Shown here: one piece after another, positions 7,088-15,049 of the stretch
Position numbering within the stretch: the first letter of the stretch is position 1
How the letters are laid out: every line of letters begins with the position of its first letter
Origin: DATNPH01 sp036703315
GTDB taxonomy: Bacteria; Cyanobacteriota; Cyanobacteriia; Cyanobacteriales; Coleofasciculaceae
Length of the DNA: 24,632 nt
NCBI GenBank assembly: GCA_036703315.1
Contig: DATNPH010000253.1
Coordinates: forward strand, 1-24,632
Direction of reading: 5' to 3'
Translations under genes and position numbers: made by a program
Notes under the pieces: model-generated
Seen by the model: only the letters and a program-made list of their open reading frames with translations
Databases searched by the model: none
What the model was told of the DNA's origin: nothing

Positions 7088-7771
7088 TCACCCACTATCT
7101 CCAAAGCGATAGCCCTTACCATAAACTGTATGAATTAACGGCGTTTCACCTTGTGCCTCGATTTTGCGACGCAACAAGCGAATCAATGCTGCCACAACAT
7201 TACTACTCGGTTGTTCGTCCTCAGCCCACAGATGTTGATAAATTTGCCCATGGGTCAATAATTGTCCCCCGTTGTGCATGAAGAATTCTAAAAGCTGAGT
7301 TTCTTTTTCTGATAGCTCAATCAAGCGTCCATTGCGATAAGCCAGCTGATTCTCCGAGTCAAGTTCTAGTCCAGCAACTCTTAACCGCTGGCTTCCACTG
7401 GTGTCTGTAGTAGCAGAACGTCTTAACAAGGCACGGACTCTTGCCAACAACTCCCGCAATTCAAAGGGTTTAACGATGTAGTCGTCAGCACCTGCGTCTA
7501 ATCCCACCACCCGGTCATCTAAGGTATCTTTAGCCGTAAGGAAGAGAACCGGAGTAGTTCGCCCTTGCGATCGCAACTCCTGGCAAATTTCTAGCCCTGA
7601 GCGTTGCGGCAGCATCCAATCTAAAATTAGCAAGTCGTAATCACCATCAGACGCCAACTTGCTCCCCGACGCCCCATCGTAAGCGACATCAACACCATAA
7701 CCTTCACGACTCAAGACTCGACTCAGGGGGTCAGCCAGCTCAACTTCATCATCAACTAAAAGGATTCGCAT
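7088..7771 (-). CDS. OmpR/PhoB-type response regulator (orphan)
   Basis: A 227-residue two-domain response regulator. The receiver domain has the acidic pair D7/D8, phosphoacceptor D51 in LLILDWMLP, T79 and K101 in VKPFELRELLARVRALLRR. Residues about 130-225 form the winged-helix Trans_reg_C DNA-binding domain ending IHTVYGKGYRFG. The receiver, with its LDWMLP..SGLEICQ stretch, recalls the RppA/NrsR group of cyanobacterial regulators, but I do not assign that name. No histidine kinase lies within the window on either side, so the partner is encoded elsewhere. It starts at an ATG and is followed, after the repeat region, by bvdR on the same strand. Confidence 0.93.
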   Translation of the reverse strand: MRILLVDDEVELADPLSRVLSREGYGVDVAYDGASGSKLASDGDYDLLILDWMLPQRSGLEICQELRSQGRTTPVLFLTAKDTLDDRVVGLDAGADDYIVKPFELRELLARVRALLRRSATTDTSGSQRLRVAGLELDSENQLAYRNGRLIELSEKETQLLEFFMHNGGQLLTHGQIYQHLWAEDEQPSSNVVAALIRLLRRKIEAQGETPLIHTVYGKGYRFGDSG

Positions 7772-7868
7772 TGTGTCTGCTATCAGCTTTTATTATGATG
7801 TTGACTGATAAGTAATCAGATTTGTCACCAACATAACGGCTAAGTTTGCAAAAAAATTATTAAAGCAG

Positions 7869-7903
7869 AAAAGAGTGAGGTGTATAAAATCTCTCACTCT
7901 TTT
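7869..7903 (-). terminator. Intrinsic terminator of the sigma factor gene
   Basis: AAAAGAGTGAG and CTCACTCTTTT form a perfect 11-bp stem with a 13-nt loop, ending in a T-run on the minus strand. It sits about 30 bp past the sigma factor stop. The A-run on the other side means it could also work in the opposite direction, but no plus-strand gene precedes it. Confidence 0.85.
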
Positions 7904-7934
7904 CAAGAATTCAAAAATCTATTCAACTGTAGTC

Positions 7935-9059
7935 TTAGGTCAACCAGCCTTTCAATCGTCGGGCAACTTGGGGACGGCGTAGCTTACGCATCGCTTTGCT
8001 TTGAATCTGCCGAACACGCTCACGGGAGAGATTGAACATACCACCAACTTCTTCTAACGTGTAGGGTTCGCTGCTGGCTAATCCATATCGTAGAGAGATA
8101 ACATCTTTTTCTCGTTCAGTCAGAACGTCACTCAAGACTTCCCAAATCTCTTGACGCATCATGCTTTCGCTCATCTGCTCTTCCGGCAATCGCAGATCGC
8201 TGTCTTCAAGCAAATCGACTAATTCCGTGTCTTCTCCTTTACCAACTCGATGGTTGAGAGAAAGCGATCGCCTGCGTAGCTGTAGCAACTGACGTAAATT
8301 AGTGGGCGTAATATCTAATGCTGCGGCTAGTTCCACTTCATTCGGATTACGTTTCAGTTGCTGCTTAAGCTCGCGTTGGGCTTTTTTAAGTTTATTAAGT
8401 TTTTCAACGATGTGGATCGGCAAACGAATTGTTCGGGCATCGTTGGCAATAGTACGCGTAATGGCTTGGCGAATCCACCAGTAAGCATAAGTCGAGAATT
8501 TGTAGCCTTTCTCTGGGTCAAACTTTTCTGTTGCGCGATTCAAACCCAAAGCCCCTTCTTGAATCAAATCCAGGAAAGGAACACCGCGATTGAGATATCG
8601 CTTCGCGATCGAGACAACCAAACGCAAGTTGGAGCGAATCATCTTGCGCTTTGCTACACGAGAACGATAGAGACGTGCCTCTAATTGACGTTCTGTCAAA
8701 TTCAAAGCTTGAGCAACGTCTGCTTTTGTTGGTTTACGACCCAATTGTTCCTGTAAGCCTTCCTGGAGTTCCTCGATCTGCACTAAGAACTGGACACTCT
8801 GAGCTAACTCCACCTCTTCTTCTGGCTTTAACAGTGGGTAACGCGCCATTTCTTTAAAAAAAGCACCTACTGTGTCATCTGAGCTTGTTTTGCTGTATCC
8901 AGATGCACGACCTGCTCCCAGGCCATTCCCTGAGTCTGAAAATTCGGCTTCTACAAGAGTCAGATCGCTTTCCTCCGGTTGGATGTTGTCCGGGGGAGAA
9001 AAATCTGTATCTTCTATAAACTTGAGATCATCAACTTGGTTGAATTGAGCAGTATTCAT
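7935..9059 (-). CDS. RNA polymerase sigma factor, RpoD family group 2 (SigC-like)
   Basis: A 374-residue alternative sigma-70 factor. The N-terminal 60 residues are acidic and variable. Region 1.2 follows (DDTVGAFFKEMARYPLLKPE, 61-80). Region 2 spans about 140-205, with LRLVVSIAKRYLNRGVPFLD and the promoter-melting KFSTYAYWWIRQAI. Region 3 is around 212-290, and region 4 around 310-374 with the HTH YTLEEVGGMFNLSRERVRQI. Length and the shortened N-terminus point to group 2 rather than the primary SigA. The AFFKEMARYPLL wording of region 1.2 recalls SigC, but that is memory and not a test, so no symbol is given. The ATG at 9059 has no clear Shine-Dalgarno. It is followed by a strong terminator. 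Confidence 0.93.
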   Translation of the reverse strand: MNTAQFNQVDDLKFIEDTDFSPPDNIQPEESDLTLVEAEFSDSGNGLGAGRASGYSKTSSDDTVGAFFKEMARYPLLKPEEEVELAQSVQFLVQIEELQEGLQEQLGRKPTKADVAQALNLTERQLEARLYRSRVAKRKMIRSNLRLVVSIAKRYLNRGVPFLDLIQEGALGLNRATEKFDPEKGYKFSTYAYWWIRQAITRTIANDARTIRLPIHIVEKLNKLKKAQRELKQQLKRNPNEVELAAALDITPTNLRQLLQLRRRSLSLNHRVGKGEDTELVDLLEDSDLRLPEEQMSESMMRQEIWEVLSDVLTEREKDVISLRYGLASSEPYTLEEVGGMFNLSRERVRQIQSKAMRKLRRPQVARRLKGWLT

Positions 9060-9787
9060 GGCGAGGTTGCAGTTACGAGTGTATTAACAGATTTTGAGAA
9101 TGGTGCCCTAAGCGGCTGATTCTGTACTGGAGCGAACAACGGATTGCCTTTGCAAGTTTCAATAACAAGCGTGGCTCAAGAGCGCGATATCCTCAAAGTG
9201 TGGAGAAGGGTTGAGCTATAGAGACCATCGCTCCCTACTCCTAAAACAATCTATTTTTAAACGTTCTCGATTGGAAAGCATTGATTCTAAGGCTACCAGA
9301 AGCATTTTAGCTAGCTGTTCTCCTGATTACAAAACGCTGAAGACTTAGTAGTATGTAGGTTCTGGGCAAACAAACACATATTGCGCAAAGGGAAGATTCT
9401 GAACAAGTCAATCAGGTAGCTTTGTGAGTCTTAATGTTGATACAAGGTTTTACAGTTGACAACAAATAAACTTAAAAAAATCTAAAGAATTAACTGGGAC
9501 TGTAAGTGGAACAACATTAAGATTAATAGCGCAGAATGCGATGCTTTAAATTAAGTTTGCTATGGAAATAGAATCTCATATCCTTTTAGTCTCTTCTCTC
9601 TACCGATAGTGAGAAAATGGGTACTTTCTCAATCAGTAGATTCTCAGAGCTGGGATCAGGGAGTGAGGCAAGGCATTCCTGAAGGCAGCCCTACCTGATT
9701 TCTCACTTGTGGCAGCTAAAATTGACTGGTTGCAATGCATGACCTCCGAAAGCGTTGGAGGCATTTTGGGTTAATAGGGTTCACGAT
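9060..9787. other. Divergent promoter region between the sigma factor and priA
   Basis: About 700 bp with no supported gene. It must hold the promoters of both flanking genes, but I see no -35/-10 pair good enough to call: TTGACA near 9456 is not followed by a convincing -10. A small hairpin with CCTCC/GGAGG arms (about 9744-9762) lies just before the chosen priA start. Confidence 0.4.
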
Positions 9788-12364
9788 ATGTCTAATTCCC
9801 CTTTGGGTCTTGTTCTGGCTGAGTCTGGGGCATCTTATCAATCTGGTAGCAGTCAGCATCGGTGGATTGAAGTGCTGGTAGATTGTCCAGGAGCGCAGGG
9901 ACTTTATACTTATCGATTCCCGTCAGACTTGTCAATCAGTCCTGGGGATGTCTTGAGTGTACCCTTTGGCGCGCAGTTGCTTGGGGCGATCGCTATCCGT
10001 CTTCTAGACTCACCGTCCCCTGATTTGCCACTTGATAAAATCAAAGAGGTCGAGGATGTGGTCAGTGCTGGATTCTTCCCAGCGTTGTACTGGAAACTGT
10101 TAGAGCGAGTTGCTCAATACTACTGCACACCATTGATGTCAGTGATTCGGGTAGCCCTGCCGCCTGGGTTGCTGTCGCGATCGCAGCGTCGAATTCGCCT
10201 CAAGCCCTCTGCGCTCCCAAACAGTGCTGATAGCTTTCTCCATCAAAGTGCCCGTCAACTCTTAACACTTCTCCAAGCTCAACCGGAGGGAGACTATAGT
10301 TGGCAATATCTCCAACGTCAGGTGAGAGGCGCAAGCCGAGGGTTACAAGAATTGCTCAAACGTGGTTGGGTGCAAAGTTATCTAGAACCTCCTAGGCACT
10401 CACGCCCAAAGCTTAAACAAGCTGTGACACTGGTTGCTGGTATGTTTCCCCTGGAGGTGACGCAGCGGCAACGGGAAGTTTTGGAAGTGCTACGGCGTCG
10501 CGGCGGCGATTTGTGGGTTACTGAGTTGTTACAAATTTGCAATACAACTTCCTCAACAATCAAGAAGCTAGAAGAGAAAGGATATGTGGTCATTCAGGAA
10601 AGAGAAATCTTACGGACTGCCACAGAACCAGCAATAGCTGGAGACAGGCCCAAAGCCTTGACATCAGCACAGGCTGAAGCTTTAGAGGTTATCAATAGTC
10701 TTGATGGCTTTGCCCAAGTGCTATTGCATGGGGTTACGGGTTCTGGGAAAACAGAGGTATATTTACAGGCGATCGCACCCGTTTTAGAACAGGGAAAATC
10801 TGCTCTCGTCTTGGTGCCAGAGATTGGTTTAACTCCGCAACTTACCGACCGTTTCCGCGCTCGTTTTGGCAACAAAGTTAACGTTTATCACAGCGCCCTC
10901 TCCGATGGCGAACGCTACGATACTTGGCGACAGATGCTCACGGCTGAGCCACAGGTAGTGATTGGCACGCGAAGTGCTATCTTTGCTCCCTTACCCCACT
11001 TGGGTTTAATTATCTTAGATGAAGAACACGACTCCAGCTTCAAACAAGACCAACCTGCCCCCACCTACCACGCCCGTACTGTCGCCCAGTGGCGTGCCGA
11101 GTTAGAAAACTGCCCTCTCATCTTAGGTTCCGCTACACCGTCCTTAGAAACTTGGGTGAACATCACAGAACAAGGAAACCAGATTTTAGGGGTGGGTTTA
11201 GACGACAATCTGTCGGAAAAACCAACTATTTTCCAACAAAACCTGCCCTCTTCAGAGACAATCCCAAATCCCAAATCCCACTATCTCTCCCTCCCAGAAC
11301 GCATTCAATCACGACCTATGCCGCCAGTGGAAATTGTAGATATGCGGCAGGAGTTACAGCAAGGGAATCGATCAATTTTTAGTCGATCGCTTCAAGACGC
11401 CTTGCAACAGCTACAAGAGCAAAGACAACAGGGGATTTTATTTATTCATCGTCGTGGACATAGTACATTTGTGTCTTGCCGCAGTTGTGGATATGTCGTG
11501 GAATGTCCTCACTGTGATGTCTCGTTGTCTTATCACTACACCCATGAAGGGGCGACTGAGTTACTGCGGTGTCACTACTGTAACTATGTCAAAGTCCACC
11601 CGCGTAGTTGTCCTGAATGTGGTTCCCCTTACCTGAAATTTTTCGGCAGTGGCACTCAGCGCGTTGCTCAGGAATTAGCTAAAGCGCTTCCTCAGTTGCG
11701 CTTAATCCGGTTTGATAGCGACACCACCCGTACCAAAGGTGCTCACCGAACCCTGCTGACAAAATTTGCTAATGGAGAAGCTGACCTTCTAGTTGGTACG
11801 CAAATGTTGACCAAAGGGCTGGACTTAGCTCAGGTAACTCTGGTAGGCGTTGTATCAGCAGATGGACTACTGAATTTAGCAGATTACAGAGCAGCCGAAC
11901 GAGCTTTTCAGACTCTAACTCAGGTTGCAGGTCGTGCTGGTCGTGGTGATGACCCCGGTCGAGCAATTATTCAAACTTACTCGCCACACCATCCAGTAAT
12001 TCAAGCCGTGCAGCGTCATGATTATGAGTCGTTCACTCAGGCAGAACTAGAACAACGTGCCGTACTAAACTATCCTCCTTATGGACATCTGATTCTCTTA
12101 CGGTTGAGTGGTCTGGATGCAGCAGAAGTGGAGAATGCCGCTGAGCAACTAGCAGATAGGTTAAGTGCTGCTGAATCAGAGTACGAAATCTTGGGACCAG
12201 CACCAGCAAGTATTATGCGAGTTGCCCGTCGTTATCGGTGGCAAATTTTGCTCAAGTTTCCGCCAGATGTCCCAGTAGAAGTGCCAGATTTGGATCAGTT
12301 GCGGGCAAGTTGTCCCAAAGACATCAGCTTCAGTATTGATGTTGATCCGCTGAATATGATGTAA
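9788..12364 (+). CDS. priA: Primosomal protein N' (PriA replication restart helicase)
   Basis: An 858-residue PriA, a 3'-to-5' superfamily 2 helicase that reloads the replisome at stalled forks. The N-terminal 3'-DNA-binding region is followed by Walker A GVTGSGKT (315-322) and DEEH (411-414). The zinc-binding domain has four CxxC pairs between C564 and C611. The helicase C-terminal motifs include VGTQMLTKGLDLAQVTLVGV and QVAGRAGRG. The first possible start is TTG at 9755, but the ATG at 9788 (MSNSPLGLVLAES) has AGGG 8 bp upstream and is preferred. It is longer than the roughly 730-residue enterobacterial protein, partly because of a linker between the helicase lobes (about residues 470-510) holding an in-frame heptamer repeat. 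Confidence 0.95.
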   Translation: MSNSPLGLVLAESGASYQSGSSQHRWIEVLVDCPGAQGLYTYRFPSDLSISPGDVLSVPFGAQLLGAIAIRLLDSPSPDLPLDKIKEVEDVVSAGFFPALYWKLLERVAQYYCTPLMSVIRVALPPGLLSRSQRRIRLKPSALPNSADSFLHQSARQLLTLLQAQPEGDYSWQYLQRQVRGASRGLQELLKRGWVQSYLEPPRHSRPKLKQAVTLVAGMFPLEVTQRQREVLEVLRRRGGDLWVTELLQICNTTSSTIKKLEEKGYVVIQEREILRTATEPAIAGDRPKALTSAQAEALEVINSLDGFAQVLLHGVTGSGKTEVYLQAIAPVLEQGKSALVLVPEIGLTPQLTDRFRARFGNKVNVYHSALSDGERYDTWRQMLTAEPQVVIGTRSAIFAPLPHLGLIILDEEHDSSFKQDQPAPTYHARTVAQWRAELENCPLILGSATPSLETWVNITEQGNQILGVGLDDNLSEKPTIFQQNLPSSETIPNPKSHYLSLPERIQSRPMPPVEIVDMRQELQQGNRSIFSRSLQDALQQLQEQRQQGILFIHRRGHSTFVSCRSCGYVVECPHCDVSLSYHYTHEGATELLRCHYCNYVKVHPRSCPECGSPYLKFFGSGTQRVAQELAKALPQLRLIRFDSDTTRTKGAHRTLLTKFANGEADLLVGTQMLTKGLDLAQVTLVGVVSADGLLNLADYRAAERAFQTLTQVAGRAGRGDDPGRAIIQTYSPHHPVIQAVQRHDYESFTQAELEQRAVLNYPPYGHLILLRLSGLDAAEVENAAEQLADRLSAAESEYEILGPAPASIMRVARRYRWQILLKFPPDVPVEVPDLDQLRASCPKDISFSIDVDPLNMM
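11260..11280 (+). repeat. Three perfect AATCCCA heptamers inside the priA coding sequence
   Basis: AATCCCA is repeated three times without mismatch. Twenty-one bases are exactly seven codons, so the frame is kept, encoding IPNPKSH around residues 492-498 of PriA. The site is in the variable linker between the Walker-containing lobe and the zinc domain. Heptamer arrays of this kind are normally intergenic in cyanobacteria. Confidence 0.75.
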
Positions 12365-12409
12365 ACAGATAACTTCTCAGTTAATATCCCTAGTTTTAAT
12401 CCTTTCGAT

Positions 12410-13078
12410 ATGACTCCTATAACTGTTGCTTCACGCACTACATCTAATGCCATTCCCAGATGGCAACCCGCGACTTGGGAAGATTATTTAGCCTGTTGTG
12501 ACAATCCGAATTTGGAGGAAGTTAGGCTGTTTTTTAATCAGGGGTATCTTTTCGTTGACATGGGCAATGAAGGAATTAATCATGCAAGATTCAGCAGGCT
12601 CTTCGCGATGCTGTTTTTGAGCTGGTTCGCTCGTAAACCAGAGCAAATTTTTGACGATTTAGGGGGGTGTGTAATTGAGAAACAGAAAAAGCAGGGGGCA
12701 TCACCTGATTTAGTTTTATACATTGGGGAAGGTTCTCCTCAGTGGCAAGAGGGGGAGCCACGTCGAGTTAATCTGAATGACTGGCGAGTTCCCGATTTAG
12801 TGGGTGAAGTTGCAGATACGACTCTGGCAACTGATTTAGATGAGAAAAAGCAGTTGTATGCTGCGCTAGAAATTCCTGAGTATTGGGTGATAGATATTAG
12901 AGGCGAAAGGGTGCTGGCATTTCGCTTGCAGGAAGATGGAAAGTATCAGCAGTGTGAATATTCTGTTGCACTTGAGGGATTGCCAATTTCTTTGTTAGAG
13001 CAGACTTTAGCAAAGATGAATCAGGGAACTAATGGTAGTGCAGCGCTTTGGTTTGCTCAACAGATTGCCAATTTGTAA
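12410..13078 (+). CDS. Uma2 family protein (DUF820 endonuclease-like)
   Basis: A 222-residue Uma2-family protein with a PD-(D/E)XK-type nuclease fold, a family hugely expanded in cyanobacteria and of unknown biological role. D100 in SPDLVLYI, E133 in VPDLVGEVAD and the lysines at 146-147 in DEKKQLYAALEIPEYWVID line up with the predicted active site, so it looks intact. It starts with ATG 45 bp after priA on the same strand and may be cotranscribed. No clear Shine-Dalgarno is visible. It differs from the Uma2 remnant at 2879-3031 in its N-terminal block (ATWEDYLA instead of the HHGTWEQF type), so the two are not recent copies. Confidence 0.85.
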   Translation: MTPITVASRTTSNAIPRWQPATWEDYLACCDNPNLEEVRLFFNQGYLFVDMGNEGINHARFSRLFAMLFLSWFARKPEQIFDDLGGCVIEKQKKQGASPDLVLYIGEGSPQWQEGEPRRVNLNDWRVPDLVGEVADTTLATDLDEKKQLYAALEIPEYWVIDIRGERVLAFRLQEDGKYQQCEYSVALEGLPISLLEQTLAKMNQGTNGSAALWFAQQIANL

Positions 13079-13529
13079 GGTATGGTAAGTATCCGCCGCC
13101 TAAAGGCGATCATACCCTCCATTCGCGGCAAAAGGGAAGGAGCGTGAAGCGTTTGCGTAGCATGGTGCAAAGCAGCAAAGCGGGGCGTTAGCCTAGCAGC
13201 ATAGCTATCCCGTTCGCGTTAGCGTTCCCCAAGGGTAGCGAATTGCCTATTTGTGGCAAAAATTGTTGATTTAGAATTGGGCGGATCGCTAATTTGCAGT
13301 CACAAAGCGATCGCGTTTGTTGAGTGCTGGTGCTTGATACTAAAAGCGATCGCCCCCTCGACCATCTACAACAGCGAAGGAGCGATCACTTGCTCCACTC
13401 TCAAGCCAATCCCAGCAAGGACAGCAAGGTCTTTCACCCAGATTCCCAATCCAGTTGACCGCCCTTTGTCAAAGCTATACTGGTGGGCAGAACCAGTGCA
13501 AAACTTAATCTTCTAGAAGGAAGACGCCA
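13079..13529. other. Intergenic repeat-rich region upstream of the TIR cassette
   Basis: About 450 bp without a supported gene. The stretch 13139-13245 is full of short dispersed palindromic motifs (GCGTTAGC, AGCGTT, GGGTAGCGAA), the kind of GC-rich repeat cluster common between cyanobacterial genes. Two HIP1 octamers follow near 13306 and 13346. An 87-codon open frame across 13253-13516 is mostly HIP1-derived sequence and is not called. Confidence 0.5.
13455..13481 (+). promoter_or_regulatory. Possible promoter/operator of the TIR cassette
   Basis: TTGACC (13455-13460) and TATACT (13476-13481) resemble -35 and -10 boxes but with a short 15-bp spacer. The same bases form a palindrome TTGAC-N8-GTCAA (13455-13472), so a repressor could cover the -35. 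It lies about 50 bp before the start of the helical adaptor gene. The short spacer keeps confidence low. Confidence 0.3.
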
Positions 13530-14036
13530 ATGCGTCCGAATCAAATAGACGAGCAAAGATTAAATGTGTTGGAAGACATCTTAGAGATTCAGTACGAGAA
13601 GCTAGGTGAGTTTCAAAGGGAACTCCCCATCAATGCAAGCACCAATCAAAAGTTTGAGCTAAAGCAGAGAATTAAGCGAGAGATACTTCCTGACATTCGG
13701 AAATATGAGGTTGAGTATGGGCAAATTCTGGCAGCAGGGATACAAGAAGCCTTTGTCGTTTCAGATGTAGAGGCTGAGAAAGCCATTGTTCAAGTTGTGC
13801 AGGCTGTCGAACATATAGAAAATATCCAAACTGAAAGCTATCCGCAGGAATTGACCCGTTTACTGCAAGATCTGCGTGAGATGCTTAATGAGCCAGGTAA
13901 GACTGCACAGGCAAAACTGAAAGTAGCCTTCCCAGTGATTCCGCTCATTGCATCCTATGAACTAGAAATGGATACCGAAGCATTCTTAGTCAACGCATGG
14001 CGGGGAATCAAATCTCTTGTGAGAGGTAGAGCATGA
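13530..14036 (+). CDS. Helical effector-associated (EAD-like) adaptor protein
   Basis: A 168-residue, almost entirely helical protein with no enzyme motif. Residues about 10-65 contain KLGEFQRELPINAS followed by Q-K-F-E-L-K-Q-R-I and a charged coiled-coil-like helix. The neighbouring TIR protein has the same pattern at residues 19-45, so the two probably share a homotypic interaction module. This is the layout of effector-associated domains described for bacterial conflict systems, where a free adaptor copy links sensor and effector; I cannot assign an EAD class. The C-terminus ends AWRGIKSLVRGRA, a basic tail. GAAGGAAG precedes the ATG. The stop overlaps the start of the TIR gene by ATGA, so translation is coupled. 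Confidence 0.6.
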   Translation: MRPNQIDEQRLNVLEDILEIQYEKLGEFQRELPINASTNQKFELKQRIKREILPDIRKYEVEYGQILAAGIQEAFVVSDVEAEKAIVQVVQAVEHIENIQTESYPQELTRLLQDLREMLNEPGKTAQAKLKVAFPVIPLIASYELEMDTEAFLVNAWRGIKSLVRGRA

Positions 14037-14728
14037 GCCAGGGGCAATTTCCAAATTCGGGTGATGCTCTTCGCATATGGAAACAAAAACTCGCCTATCT
14101 GGAGATAGAGAAGCCTAAAACGGCAAGTGCATCACAAAGATTTGAAATTATAAAGCAGATAGAGGAATGCGAAAGGGAAATCCACAGATTAGAGAGTGCC
14201 GGTTTTGTCAGGCATAAGGGGACGAGTGCTTCAACGGCTCAGGCTTTCGCTAGCCCCAACAAGTGCCAAGGTTGGGAAAATGCACCTGATGCCTCTAGAT
14301 CTAGCTCATCGCCAACCAATAAAGCCATCGAAATCGAAGTTTTCATTTGTTACTCTCCCAAAGATAAAAAAATGCTAGAGCAACTAGAGATTAGTCTCAG
14401 CAGTTTTGAGAGAGAAGGTATTATCAAGATTTGGCACAGAGGCAATATGCGAGGAGGGCAACGCCGTTTAGTTGAGATTAATAAACATCTGAACTCAGCC
14501 CATATAATTCTACTACTTATTAGTCGGCGTTTTATGGCTTTGGATTCTGAACTTAACTCTCAGGCTGAAATGGCAATGCAAAGAGAAGAAGCCGGAGAAG
14601 CTTGTGTTATTCCTGTCCTTCTCAGCCCAGTTGCTAATTGGAAGAAGACAAGACATCAGTGTCTAATCAAATTGAAAGTGCAGCAAAAAAAACAAACTAT
14701 GAAAATTTTGATGGTTGGATTTTTATAG
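14033..14728 (+). CDS. TIR-domain protein with N-terminal helical adaptor module, probably frameshifted
   Basis: 231 residues. Residues about 11-57 are the helical module shared with the upstream protein. A Ser/Thr-rich linker (60-97) follows, then a TIR domain from residue 101 (IEVFICYSPKDKKMLEQLEI) through IIKIWHRGNMRGG, HLNSAHIILLLIS and EEAGEACVIPVLLSP (186-199). In related cyanobacterial TIRs the helix after LLLIS carries the NADase Glu in a [DE]IE[LM] context; here the aligned position is Gln177, so activity is doubtful. After residue 203 the protein ends in an unlike, Lys/Gln-rich tail, while the minus-one frame continues with plausible protein. I infer a single-base loss near 14645-14655. 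It overlaps the adaptor gene by 4 bp. Confidence 0.7.
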   Translation: MSQGQFPNSGDALRIWKQKLAYLEIEKPKTASASQRFEIIKQIEECEREIHRLESAGFVRHKGTSASTAQAFASPNKCQGWENAPDASRSSSSPTNKAIEIEVFICYSPKDKKMLEQLEISLSSFEREGIIKIWHRGNMRGGQRRLVEINKHLNSAHIILLLISRRFMALDSELNSQAEMAMQREEAGEACVIPVLLSPVANWKKTRHQCLIKLKVQQKKQTMKILMVGFL

Positions 14729-15027
14729 GTCAAGTCAAGAATACATCATATTCTCCTACTGTTAAAAAGCCTTTAATTAGTGCTTCTAGAAGCATCAATT
14801 CACCTGTTGTTCCCTTGAAAGGAAACAAAGTGACTGTTATGAAGCGCGTAAGTCTGAGACAAAATAGACCACAAGCACCTAATTTTAATCATGAAGAAGC
14901 ACAACTATTAGGTGCTATTGAGAAGGGTAAAAAAGTAATTATTGTAGATACGTTTGTAGTTCCCAGTACTTCAACTTTCACAGCAGTTTGGGCGAAAGTT
15001 CGTAAGTGTGATGTTGCTTGTAATTAG
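14638..15027 (+). pseudogene. Frame-displaced SH3-like C-terminal segment of the TIR gene
   Basis: The frame opens right after a TAA at 14635-14637 and starts with TTG, without a ribosome binding site. The 129 residues look like real protein: FDGWIFIGQVKNTS, then VTVMKRVSLRQNRP, a G-A-I-x-x-G turn, VIIVDTFVVPST and WAKVRKC. The order strand-VNLR-like-strand-G-strand-WAKV resembles bacterial SH3-like domains. Joining it to the TIR frame by one base near 14645-14655 gives ...SPVANWKK-DKTSVSNQIESAA..., an unbroken product of about 330 residues. I therefore read it as the separated C-terminus of the TIR protein. Alternatively it is the tail of another gene joined by deletion, because the TIR domain seems to lack its last helix. 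Confidence 0.5.
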
Positions 15028-15049
15028 CTGCATTACGGAAAGCGCGTAA

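Noticed and set aside
8358..8857. Plus-strand frames of 108 and 68 codons inside the sigma factor gene
   Set aside because: Antisense shadows of a conserved sigma factor.
13253..13516. 87-codon plus-strand open frame before the adaptor gene
   Set aside because: It starts at GTG without a ribosome binding site, is made largely of translated HIP1 octamers (KAIAF, KAIAPS) and runs through the probable promoter. No family resemblance.
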